Position numbers and translations under genes: made by a program. Below are positions 24,990 to 33,120 of a stretch of 64,000 bases of DNA, in pieces. The first letter of the stretch is position 1. The number at the start of each line of letters is the position of its first letter. The stretch is from Clostridiales bacterium (lineage in GTDB: Bacteria; Bacillota; Clostridia; Lachnospirales; Lachnospiraceae), in assembly GCA_021202015.1 (NCBI GenBank), contig JAJQDV010000054.1, forward strand, positions 1 to 64,000, read 5' to 3'. The notes under the pieces were generated by a model, which was given only the letters and a program-made list of their open reading frames with translations, was not told the origin of the DNA and did no database searches.

Positions 24990-26741
24990 TTATTCTCCTT
25001 TTATTTTTTCCAGAAGCTTCCGCTTCCGCTCGATCATCTCATCCACGCGTTCCAGATAATTCGTGATATCCTTTACATTCCCCACGCGCTCGATGCGGTT
25101 TCCATGGTCATACACAACCTTCGAGGTCGCGCCCGCGCCAAGTGCCATTATAGTCTGTTTTTCTTCCATAATCAAGATGTTATAGATCCCCGCTTTTCCG
25201 GGCGCGGCATAACCCACATTTTCAAAATTGCCCGCCATATTTTTCTGCCGGTATAAATAATAGGGCTCCAGACCCATCCGGCGGCAGGCATCCGCCGTCA
25301 GCCGAATGGTCTCCCAAGTATTCTCCATATGAAGATGCCCGTACTGCTCCCGCTCGATCCGCAGCCGGGAAGCCCGCTTGACCGCCAGGGAATGGACGGT
25401 TACATTGTCCGGACGCAGCTTTGTGATTTCCTCCATCGTCCGGCGCACATCGTCCGGATTTTCCTCCGGCAGACCCGCGATCAGATCCATGTTGATATTA
25501 TCAAAGCCCATCTCCCGCGCCAGAGAAAAACTCTGCCTCGTCTGTTCCACAGTGTGCTGCCGCCCGATCAGCCGCAGCGTCTCCTCCTTCATTGTCTGGG
25601 GATTGATGGAAATGCGGGAGATGTTGTGCCGTTTTAACACAGCCAGCTTTTCCGCTGTGATACTGTCCGGACGCCCCGCCTCAACTGTGAATTCCAGCAG
25701 ATGATTCCGGTCATCATCCGAATGATCCTCATTCCTCTTCGTACCCAGCCATTCCGCATCCCATCCGGTTATGTCACAATCTGGCCGATCTGTACTCTGC
25801 CGTCCCACATCCCGTTCCAGACCCCCGTAGACGATCCTCCCGTCCGCATCCATGAGACGGAAGCTCTCCCCGATGTGCGTGATCAGCCTTTCCAGCTGCT
25901 CCGGCTCCAGGGAGGTGGGCGTCCCGCCCCCGATATAGACCGAATTCAGATATTTGTCACGGCACATCTGCGCCGTCCGGGAAATCTCTCTGCAAAGTGC
26001 GTCCAGATATTCATCCGTCCTGTTTTTCCAGGATTGAATGGGATAGGAGGTAAACGAGCAGTACAGACAAGTACTCGGACAGAACGGGATGCCGATATAC
26101 AGGCTGTACCCATCCTCGTAATCGATACGCGAGAGCAGTTCCCTCTCCCGCTTTGCGATCCCGATGCTCAGATCGATCTTTTCTTCGGACGCAAAATAAG
26201 TCTCCCTCATATAAGCGCGGATCTCATCGTCCGTCTTTCCCTCCTCCAGCATGGCGTAGGGAATCTTCGTCGGGCGGATGCCCGTCAGGGTACCCCAGGG
26301 GAGCGTCCTGCCCGAGAAAGAGGCCAGCATCTCATAGAGTTTCTTCTTCAGGCGGTTTTTCGCAGTAATTCGATCCGAAAAATCAACGGAAACCGACCCT
26401 CGAAAAGCTTTCTCCTGTGTTCCTCGAAAAGAGGGAGAATCGTTGTCTTCCTCTCCCCGCCTTTCGCAAAAAAACGTAAAACCGATATCGGCCTCTCCGT
26501 AGACGACCGCAAGATGAAAGGCTGCATCCGGATCGCGCAGCCCCATGTTCTTATTTCCCAACTCTGCCAAACCGGCCCTGAGAGCCGGATCCCCGTGTCC
26601 GGATCCACACGCGCCAACCGGCCGCTCCGGCTCCTCCTCCCGAACCGCCCGCACCAGAACCTCATGTTCCGGATAAAACGCCTTCACCAGAGAGTGGATA
26701 TCATATTCAAAATCCGCTTTATTTAACTCAACTGTAATCAT
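24990..26741 (-). CDS. hemZ: Coproporphyrinogen dehydrogenase-like radical SAM protein HemZ
   Basis: 583 residues, longer than the usual 470-500. The radical SAM motif CPSTCLYCSF is near residue 220, preceded by PWGTLTGIRPTKI, which marks HemZ-type proteins; YIGGGTPTSL follows. Two extra stretches raise the length: one around residues 50-110 rich in Gly, Glu and Arg, and one after the GGGTPTS segment rich in Asp and Arg (about 50 residues). In known relatives it acts in anaerobic haem metabolism or as an uncharacterised radical SAM enzyme; the exact substrate here is open. It lies between the MBL hydrolase and hisS, the conserved Clostridia order. Confidence 0.88.
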   Translation of the reverse strand: MITVELNKADFEYDIHSLVKAFYPEHEVLVRAVREEEPERPVGACGSGHGDPALRAGLAELGNKNMGLRDPDAAFHLAVVYGEADIGFTFFCERRGEEDNDSPSFRGTQEKAFRGSVSVDFSDRITAKNRLKKKLYEMLASFSGRTLPWGTLTGIRPTKIPYAMLEEGKTDDEIRAYMRETYFASEEKIDLSIGIAKRERELLSRIDYEDGYSLYIGIPFCPSTCLYCSFTSYPIQSWKNRTDEYLDALCREISRTAQMCRDKYLNSVYIGGGTPTSLEPEQLERLITHIGESFRLMDADGRIVYGGLERDVGRQSTDRPDCDITGWDAEWLGTKRNEDHSDDDRNHLLEFTVEAGRPDSITAEKLAVLKRHNISRISINPQTMKEETLRLIGRQHTVEQTRQSFSLAREMGFDNINMDLIAGLPEENPDDVRRTMEEITKLRPDNVTVHSLAVKRASRLRIEREQYGHLHMENTWETIRLTADACRRMGLEPYYLYRQKNMAGNFENVGYAAPGKAGIYNILIMEEKQTIMALGAGATSKVVYDHGNRIERVGNVKDITNYLERVDEMIERKRKLLEKIKGE

Positions 26742-26765
26742 AGATCCCTGACCGTCACTTCATGT

Positions 26766-27395
26766 TTAAAGGAAGGGATTATACTCCGCCTCATATCCGA
26801 TGGTTGTTTTTGACATATGACCCGGATACACCTCGGTATCCCGCGGCAGAACAAGAAGCTTTTCCCGGATGCTTCGCACCAGGTCGGACATACTGCCGCC
26901 CGGGAAATCCGTCCGCCCGATCGAGCCGCAGAACAGAGAATCCCCGCTGATCAGCGTCTTATTCTCCGGAAAATAGTAGCAGACGCCGCCCGCCGTGTGT
27001 CCCGGCGTATGAAGAACCCGGATATCAAAACCGGCTGCCTGTATCTGCTGCCCATCCTTCAGGAAAACATCCGCCTCATAAGTCTCCGAACAGCCGAACA
27101 TGGCTGAAACATTGATATGGGGGCTTCGCATCGTCTCTCTCTCGTCCTCATGGACATAGACGGGAATCTGATACTTCTCCTTTACTTTCTGCGCGTGATG
27201 CGCATGATCGTAATGCGCATGGGTCAGAAAAACCGCCACCGGCCGCAGTCCCTGCGTCCGGATATGCCGATCCAGCATCGGCGCGTCGCCGCCCGGGTCG
27301 ACAATGATCGTCTCCTTCGTCGCCGTATTCACCAGGAGATAACAGTTCGTGCCGAGATCTCCCACATTGTATTCCAGAACCTGTAAATCCGCCAT
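26766..27395 (-). CDS. MBL-fold metallohydrolase (glyoxalase II-like)
   Basis: 209 residues. The metal-binding motif THAHYDHAHH, the second histidine in HTPGHTAGG, ISGDSLFCGSIGRTDFPGG and the final GHMSKTTIGYE make it a hydroxyacylglutathione-hydrolase-like MBL protein. It probably hydrolyses a thioester or related bond, with two metals at the site. AAGGAAAC precedes the ATG. It lies between rel and hemZ in the same operon, as in many Clostridia. Confidence 0.92.
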   Translation of the reverse strand: MADLQVLEYNVGDLGTNCYLLVNTATKETIIVDPGGDAPMLDRHIRTQGLRPVAVFLTHAHYDHAHHAQKVKEKYQIPVYVHEDERETMRSPHINVSAMFGCSETYEADVFLKDGQQIQAAGFDIRVLHTPGHTAGGVCYYFPENKTLISGDSLFCGSIGRTDFPGGSMSDLVRSIREKLLVLPRDTEVYPGHMSKTTIGYEAEYNPFL

Positions 27396-27421
27396 AAATC
27401 GTTTCCTTTCACCCTGTTGTT

Positions 27422-29755
27422 TTATGCTGTCGTCCGCTCAATATCCGATATACTCTCAATCTGCTGCAGCTTCGTCGTCAGGGACGACAACTCATCCTTC
27501 CCTTTCGTCCGGAAGGAAACCGTGATCGTCGCCACACCCTTTTTGCTTGTACGGGAATTGATCGAAACGATATCGATCCCCCGCTCGGTAAATACCTTTG
27601 AAACATCCACCAGCAGACCGGTACGGTTGTCCGCAAAGATCTTGATCTCGGCCAGATAGCTGCCATGACCGTCAACCTCATCCGCCGCTCCGCTCTGCCA
27701 CTCCGCGTCGATCAGACGGTTCCGGTCCAGTGCCGGAAGCTGGATAATATTCATACAGTCCGTGCGATGGATGGAAACCCCCCGTCCTCTGGTCACAAAG
27801 CCGACGATCTCATCGCCGGGCACCGGACTGCAGCATTTGGAAAAATGGACCGCCACATCCGCGATTCCCTTTACGACAATGCCGCTCTTTTTCTTCGAAC
27901 CGTTCTCGGAAACCGCCCGCTCCCGGCTGTCGCCCGCGCTCTCCAGAACCTGAGCGTCTGTCACGGAAAGACGAAGCTCCTTTTTCCTCTCCTCGACCAT
28001 GCGGTTGACAATCTGCGCCTCCCGCAGGCCGCCGTGACCCACCGCGGCCAGAACGGATTCCCAGTCCCGGAACCCGTATTTTTTCTGAACCTTCTCCCTG
28101 TAAAAAGGCTTGCTGATCTCCGCGGGATCGATGCCCTTCGTCCTGCAGTAATTCTGCAGCATCTCCTTGCCGCGCTGGATATTCTCCTCCTTGAACTCAT
28201 GGCGGAACCACTGATTGATCTTATTTCGTGCCTGCGGACTCTTCACGACGTTCAGCCAGTCACGGCTGGGGCCTTTGGAGTTCGCTGACGTCACGATCTC
28301 AAGCTGGTCGCCGTTCCGGATCTTGTAATCAATGGGGACAAGCTTTCCGTTGACCTTCGCTCCGACCATCTTATTTCCCACCGCGCTGTGAATGCTGTAG
28401 GCAAAATCGATCGCCGTCGAGCCCATGGGCAGCGACTTGACGTCTCCGTTCGGCGTAAAACAAAACACCGTGTCCGAAAACAGATCGAGGTCTGTCTTCA
28501 GTAAACTCATAAACTCTTTATTATCCGAGGTTCCCTGCTGCCATTCCAGGATCTGGCGCAGCCAGCTCAGCTTCTCCTCCTCGCCGCCGATGGCATTGCC
28601 GTTATTTGCCTCTTTATATTTCCAGTGCGCCGCAATACCGTACTCGGAGGTGCGGTGCATCTCCTCGGTCCGGATCTGAATCTCAAAGGGTCTGCCGTCC
28701 GGCCCGATCAGCGTCGTGTGAAGCGACTGGTACATATTCGGCTTCGGCATGGCGATATAGTCCTTGAACCGGCCGGGGATAGGCGTATAATGCTCATGAA
28801 TGACGCCCAGCGCAGCGTAGCAGTCCTTCACATCCTTCACGATGATGCGGATCGCGAACAGATCATAAATCTGATCCAGCGTCTTGTTCTGATTCACCAT
28901 CTTCTTATAGATGCTGAAAAAATGCTTCGCGCGTCCCATGATGCTCGCCCGGATGCCGGCGTCCATGATCACCCTGCTGACCGCCGCCACCAGGGAATTG
29001 ATATGCTCCTCCCGGACAGACTTACGCTCCGCCACCTGTTTCACCAGATCATAGTACGCGTCCGGCTCCAGATACTTGAGGGCCAGATCGTCCAGCTCGA
29101 TCTTGATCTTTGAAATGCCGAGCCTCTGAGCAATGGGCGCATAGATATCCATCGTCTCCTTCGCCTTCTCCCTCTGCTTCTCCGGCTTCATATACTGCAG
29201 TGTCCGCATATTGTGCAGACGGTCCGCCAGCTTGATGATGATCACACGGATATCCTTCGCCATGGCGAGGAACATCTTGCGCAGATTCTCTGCCTGCACC
29301 TCAATCTTGTCCGCATCGTAGGACAGCTGGCCCAGCTTCGTGACGCCGTCCACGAGAAGTGCGACCTCCGCCCCGAACTGTTCCGTGATCTCTTCCTCGG
29401 TCAGTACCGTATCCTCCACCACATCGTGCAGAAGACCGGCCACGATCGTTTCCTTATCCATCTCCAGCTCCGCCAGAATAATCGCCACGTAGAGCGGATG
29501 GATGATATAGGGTTCGCCTGATTTTCGCACCTGAGCCGCGTGCGCGTCCCGGGCCAGCTGATAAGCCTTCTCCACCAGCGTGATATCCTCGGACGGATGA
29601 TACTTGCGGATACTCGTGACCAACTGACCATACAGTTCCTCCGGCTCTACAAAATCCCGAATCGTGACAAACGGCTCCGGATCCGGCATGACCGCAATGT
29701 CATTCTCCGTCATACCTTCCTGTTTTGCTGACACATTTTCTTTCTCTGCATTCAT
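27422..29755 (-). CDS. rel: Bifunctional (p)ppGpp synthetase/hydrolase
   Basis: About 777 residues with the full Rel layout. The HD hydrolase domain has KSGEPYIIHP and LLHDVVEDT (about 105), and the synthetase has PKPNMYQSLHTT. Then come the TGS domain (TPNGDVKSLPMGSTAIDFAY), a zinc-finger-type segment with CCSPVPGDEIVG, and a C-terminal ACT domain. The intact HD site suggests it both makes and degrades the alarmone. The start is taken at the second ATG, where AGGTG is well spaced; the first is 9 bases upstream. First gene of the five-gene operon, with a clear promoter. Confidence 0.95.
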   Translation of the reverse strand: MNAEKENVSAKQEGMTENDIAVMPDPEPFVTIRDFVEPEELYGQLVTSIRKYHPSEDITLVEKAYQLARDAHAAQVRKSGEPYIIHPLYVAIILAELEMDKETIVAGLLHDVVEDTVLTEEEITEQFGAEVALLVDGVTKLGQLSYDADKIEVQAENLRKMFLAMAKDIRVIIIKLADRLHNMRTLQYMKPEKQREKAKETMDIYAPIAQRLGISKIKIELDDLALKYLEPDAYYDLVKQVAERKSVREEHINSLVAAVSRVIMDAGIRASIMGRAKHFFSIYKKMVNQNKTLDQIYDLFAIRIIVKDVKDCYAALGVIHEHYTPIPGRFKDYIAMPKPNMYQSLHTTLIGPDGRPFEIQIRTEEMHRTSEYGIAAHWKYKEANNGNAIGGEEEKLSWLRQILEWQQGTSDNKEFMSLLKTDLDLFSDTVFCFTPNGDVKSLPMGSTAIDFAYSIHSAVGNKMVGAKVNGKLVPIDYKIRNGDQLEIVTSANSKGPSRDWLNVVKSPQARNKINQWFRHEFKEENIQRGKEMLQNYCRTKGIDPAEISKPFYREKVQKKYGFRDWESVLAAVGHGGLREAQIVNRMVEERKKELRLSVTDAQVLESAGDSRERAVSENGSKKKSGIVVKGIADVAVHFSKCCSPVPGDEIVGFVTRGRGVSIHRTDCMNIIQLPALDRNRLIDAEWQSGAADEVDGHGSYLAEIKIFADNRTGLLVDVSKVFTERGIDIVSINSRTSKKGVATITVSFRTKGKDELSSLTTKLQQIESISDIERTTA

Positions 29756-29810
29756 AACATTCACCTGTGTTTGCTGCCATATATACCCTCTTCTTCACCT
29801 ATAGTAGTAA

Positions 29811-29839
29811 ATTATAAATAATTTATAAAAAAAAAGCAA
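29811..29839 (-). promoter_or_regulatory. Promoter of rel operon
   Basis: Leftward TTGCTT (29834-29839), 17-base spacer made mostly of T and A, TATAAT (29811-29816). The leader is about 45 bases. Confidence 0.7.
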
Positions 29840-29868
29840 GATTTCCTGCTTCTGTTTTTACGTTCTTA

Positions 29869-29897
29869 TTGCAAAACATAAGGTTTTCAAGTAAAAT
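29869..29897 (+). promoter_or_regulatory. Promoter of peptidyl-prolyl isomerase gene
   Basis: TTGCAA (29869-29874), 17-base spacer, TAAAAT (29892-29897). It is divergent from the rel promoter, with a leader of about 95 bases. Confidence 0.65.
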
Positions 29898-29998
29898 ATA
29901 TACCATGTTGTATGTCAGCGGCGCACAAAATGTCCGCGAGACTACATTTGTCCGTCTGTTGACGACACTTTTATATTTAATCAGGAGGAACAGATACT

Positions 29999-30520
29999 AT
30001 GGCAAAGAATCCCATCGTTACGATCGAAATGGAAAACGGCGATATCATGAAAGCGGAGCTCTATCCGGAGATCGCCCCGAACACGGTAAACAACTTTATC
30101 TCCCTTGTGAAAAAAGGCTTTTATGACGGCGTCATCTTCCACAGAGTCATTTCCGGATTTATGATCCAGGGCGGCGATCCGGAAGGAAGAGGCACCGGCA
30201 ACCCGGGCTACTGCATCCGGGGCGAGTTCTCCGGCAACGGTTTCCCGAACGACTTAAAGCACACGCCGGGTGTACTGTCCATGGCGCGCGCCATGCCAAA
30301 GGACTCGGCCGGCAGCCAGTTTTTTATCATGCACAAAACCTCTCCTCATCTCGACGGCGAGTACGCCGCTTTCGGAAAGGTGATCGAGGGTCTGGATATC
30401 GTAGATAAGATCGCGACCTGCCGGACGGACTGGAACGATAAGCCGCAGGAAAAACAGATGATGAAGAAGGTAACCGTCGAGACATTCGGCGTGGAATATC
30501 CGGAACCGGAGAAATGCTGA
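29999..30520 (+). CDS. Cyclophilin-type peptidyl-prolyl isomerase
   Basis: 173 residues without a signal peptide, so cytosolic. Active-site and family segments are FHRVISGFMIQGGDP, FSMARAMPKDSAGSQFFI in slightly varied form (LSMARAMPKDSAGS), PHLDGEYAAFGKVIEG and the conserved N-terminal MENGDIMKAELYPE. It speeds cis-trans isomerisation of proline bonds during folding. AGGAGG precedes the ATG. It is convergent with the PAP2 gene 28 bases away. Confidence 0.96.
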   Translation: MAKNPIVTIEMENGDIMKAELYPEIAPNTVNNFISLVKKGFYDGVIFHRVISGFMIQGGDPEGRGTGNPGYCIRGEFSGNGFPNDLKHTPGVLSMARAMPKDSAGSQFFIMHKTSPHLDGEYAAFGKVIEGLDIVDKIATCRTDWNDKPQEKQMMKKVTVETFGVEYPEPEKC

Positions 30521-30532
30521 TCTGCTCATGTT

Positions 30533-30551
30533 ATTTTGCGGCAGTTCCTAA
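30533..30551. repeat. Short dispersed repeat, family D, copy 1
   Basis: ATTTTGCGGCAGTTCCTAA recurs in inverse orientation at 59545-59563 with one mismatch. Here it overlaps the end of the PAP2 gene. Confidence 0.35.
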
Positions 30552-31129
30552 CGCCGTCTGCGGCGCCGTGTCCGGCGCGCCCGGCGCTTGTATTTTTTCT
30601 CCCCGAAAAGCCAGAACAAAACGAGTCCGATCAGGAATCCGATGATCGCGCCGCAGATGACGTCGGAGGGGTAATGCACGCCTACATACAGACGGGAAAG
30701 CGACAACAGGAAAGCCAGCGCAAGACACGGCCATCCGATCCACTTTCTGCAGCTTTTGCTGATCACCGCAGCGGCGGCAAAACCCGCCGAAGCGTGTCCT
30801 GACGGAAAGGAGTACCCGCTCATCGGACCGATCAGGCTGGTCAGCCCGCTGACCACCTCATAGGGACGCACCCGCGCCACATAATTCTTCAAAAACAAAT
30901 TAGAAATGCACAGGGAGAGCGCGAGCGCCACCAGGGACAGAACACCCGCCCTGCGCGTCTTTTTCGGGATCAGGAGCAGAATGGAGATCACGATCCAGAT
31001 CAGCCCGTGGTTTCCCAGCTTCGTAAAACGAACCACCCACGGAGTCAGCGCGGCAAACCGCAGATGATTCTGTATGAAGAGCAGGATCCATCCGTCCGCT
31101 CTCTGTAACGCATTTAAAATCGCATCCAT
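30548..31129 (-). CDS. PAP2-family membrane phosphatase
   Basis: 193 residues with five to six membrane helices. The three phosphatase motifs are KNYVARVRP (K-x6-RP), PSGHAS and SRLYVGVHYPSD, so it should remove phosphate from a lipid such as undecaprenyl pyrophosphate or phosphatidic acid. The tail is unusually basic (KKYKRRARRTRRRRRR), as expected for a cytoplasmic anchor. AAAGGAATT precedes the ATG. Confidence 0.92.
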   Translation of the reverse strand: MDAILNALQRADGWILLFIQNHLRFAALTPWVVRFTKLGNHGLIWIVISILLLIPKKTRRAGVLSLVALALSLCISNLFLKNYVARVRPYEVVSGLTSLIGPMSGYSFPSGHASAGFAAAAVISKSCRKWIGWPCLALAFLLSLSRLYVGVHYPSDVICGAIIGFLIGLVLFWLFGEKKYKRRARRTRRRRRR

Positions 31130-31182
31130 CGTAATTCCTTTTTCTCTGAACGGCTCTGCTTCACTGAGCTTCTTCGTATACG

Positions 31183-31213
31183 ACGGGCAGGGTCAGCCCC
31201 TGCCCCTGCACTC
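31183..31213. repeat. Short GC hairpin repeat, family C, copy 2
   Basis: GGCAGGGTCAGCCCCTGCCC followed by CTGCA resembles the copy at 23692-23722. It lies just past the glgB stop. Confidence 0.45.
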
Positions 31214-31214
31214 A

Positions 31215-33110
31215 TTAAAATTTAAACACGGCGATACCGTAGGGATCCAGCGGGTAGGCAAAGGAGAAATCCCTCCCGTCGCAGGCCCGTTTCTCCGCGA
31301 TATAGGTCTCCGGACGCTTGCTTCCGATGCCGCCGAAGCGCTTCTCCGAACCATCCAGAATCAGCGTATATTTTTTCTTTTTCGGCACGCCGACACAGTA
31401 ATCCTCCCGCTCCACCGGGGAGAAATTGATCACAAACAGCAGATTGTTCCTGCCGGTTTTCCCGTGGCGCACAAAGCTGAAGATATTGCGGAAATTATCA
31501 TTGGCGTTGATCCACTCAAAACCCGCCGGCTGATCGTCGAGCTGGTACATTGCCGGATATTTCAGATAGAGCCGGTTCAGTTCCTTTACAAACTCCTGCA
31601 GCCGGGCATGCTCCTCCTCTTCGAGCAGATCCCAGTCGAGTTCGCGCTTCTCGCTCCACTCGCGGAGCTGGCCGAACTCCCCGCCCATAAACAGAAGCTT
31701 CTTGCCGGGATGGCCCATCATAAAAGTATAGGCGCACATGAGATTCCGGAACTTATCGATCCCGAGCCCCGGCATCTTGTTCAGCATGGAGCACTTCAGA
31801 TGAACCACTTCGTCATGAGACAGGACAAGAATATACTCCTCACTGTAATTGTATGTCATGGCAAAGGTCATTTTATTATGATTGTCTTTCCTGAAATAGG
31901 GATCCAGCTTCATATAATCCAGGAAATCGTGCATCCATCCCATATTCCACTTGTAGGAAAAATTCAGCCCGTCTTCCGCCGCTTTTCCCGTCACATGGGG
32001 CCAGGCGGTGGACTCCTCCGCGATCATGACAGCGCCGTTATTGCGTCCGCAGACCAGCGTATTCAGATGTTTGAACAGCTCGATCGCCTCGAGATTCTCA
32101 TTTCCGCCGTATTTATTCGCAACCCACTGGCCGTCCTGCTTTCCGTAATCCAGATAGAGCATGGAGGCCACCGCGTCCACACGGAGTCCGTCCACATGGT
32201 ACTGCTCCACCCACATCAGTGCGCTGCCGAGAAGGAAATTTTTTACCTCTGTTTTCCCATAGTCAAAAATCTTCGTCCCCCAGTCCGGATGCTCACCCTT
32301 TCTCGAATCCGCGTATTCATACAGACAGGTGCCGTCAAACTCCGCGAGCCCGTGCGCGTCGCGCGGGAAATGCGCCGGCACCCAGTCAAGAATGACGCCG
32401 ATTTTTCTCTTGTGGAGGTAATTGATCATCCAGGCAAAATCCTCCGGCGATCCGTAACGGGAGGTCGGCGCGTAGTAGCCGGTCACCTGATAACCCCAGG
32501 AGCCGTCAAACGGATACTCGGACATTCCCATCAGCTCCACATGCGTGTAGCCCATCTCTTTGACATATTTTGCCACCTCCACCGCAAACTCGCGGTATGT
32601 ATAAAAGCCGTTGTCCTCTCCGTATCCCTCATGGCGCTTCCAGGAGCCGGGATGCACCTCATAGATATTCATCGGCTTCTCATAGATGTTCCGGGTCTCG
32701 ATCCGTTCCCTCATCCAGACATCGTCCGACCATTTGAGCTTCGTGATATCCGCCACCCGTGACGCCGTACCCGGTCGCATCTCCGCGTAATTCGCATAAG
32801 GATCCGCCTTGTACAGCTTCCGGCCGTCCTTCGTCTCGATCAGATACTTATACAGATCGCCCTTCTGGACCTTCGGAATAAAAAGCTCGTAAATACCGTT
32901 CGGCTCCAGACGTTTCATCTCATGAGAGGTCTCATCCCATTCATTGAACGAACCGATCACCCACACCTTTTTCGCGTTCGGCGCCCAGACAGCGAAATAA
33001 ACGCCCTGCGTCTTTCCGCGCTTTTCCGGATGCGCACCCAGTTTTTTGTAAATGTCGTAGTGAACGCCCTCCCCGAACAGATACATATCATAATCCGTAA
33101 TATTCCCCAT
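31215..33110 (-). CDS. glgB: 1,4-alpha-glucan branching enzyme
   Basis: About 630 residues, GH13 branching enzyme. An N-terminal CBM48-like part (VYFAVWAPNAKKVWVIGSFN) is followed by the barrel. The nucleophile is in DGLRVDAVAS (about 310), the acid in IAEESTAW (about 362), and a third acidic residue is in LSHDEVVH. It makes alpha-1,6 branches in glycogen. The ATG after AGGAGG (33110) is preferred over one 18 bases upstream. No other glycogen genes are beside it. It follows the TPR-AAA gene by 10 bases, so it is co-transcribed. Confidence 0.95.
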   Translation of the reverse strand: MGNITDYDMYLFGEGVHYDIYKKLGAHPEKRGKTQGVYFAVWAPNAKKVWVIGSFNEWDETSHEMKRLEPNGIYELFIPKVQKGDLYKYLIETKDGRKLYKADPYANYAEMRPGTASRVADITKLKWSDDVWMRERIETRNIYEKPMNIYEVHPGSWKRHEGYGEDNGFYTYREFAVEVAKYVKEMGYTHVELMGMSEYPFDGSWGYQVTGYYAPTSRYGSPEDFAWMINYLHKRKIGVILDWVPAHFPRDAHGLAEFDGTCLYEYADSRKGEHPDWGTKIFDYGKTEVKNFLLGSALMWVEQYHVDGLRVDAVASMLYLDYGKQDGQWVANKYGGNENLEAIELFKHLNTLVCGRNNGAVMIAEESTAWPHVTGKAAEDGLNFSYKWNMGWMHDFLDYMKLDPYFRKDNHNKMTFAMTYNYSEEYILVLSHDEVVHLKCSMLNKMPGLGIDKFRNLMCAYTFMMGHPGKKLLFMGGEFGQLREWSEKRELDWDLLEEEEHARLQEFVKELNRLYLKYPAMYQLDDQPAGFEWINANDNFRNIFSFVRHGKTGRNNLLFVINFSPVEREDYCVGVPKKKKYTLILDGSEKRFGGIGSKRPETYIAEKRACDGRDFSFAYPLDPYGIAVFKF

Positions 33111-33120
33111 TTTATGCCTC

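Noticed and set aside
31074..32762. Open frame of 562 codons on the plus strand
   Set aside because: Antisense shadow of glgB; no motif and no start signal.
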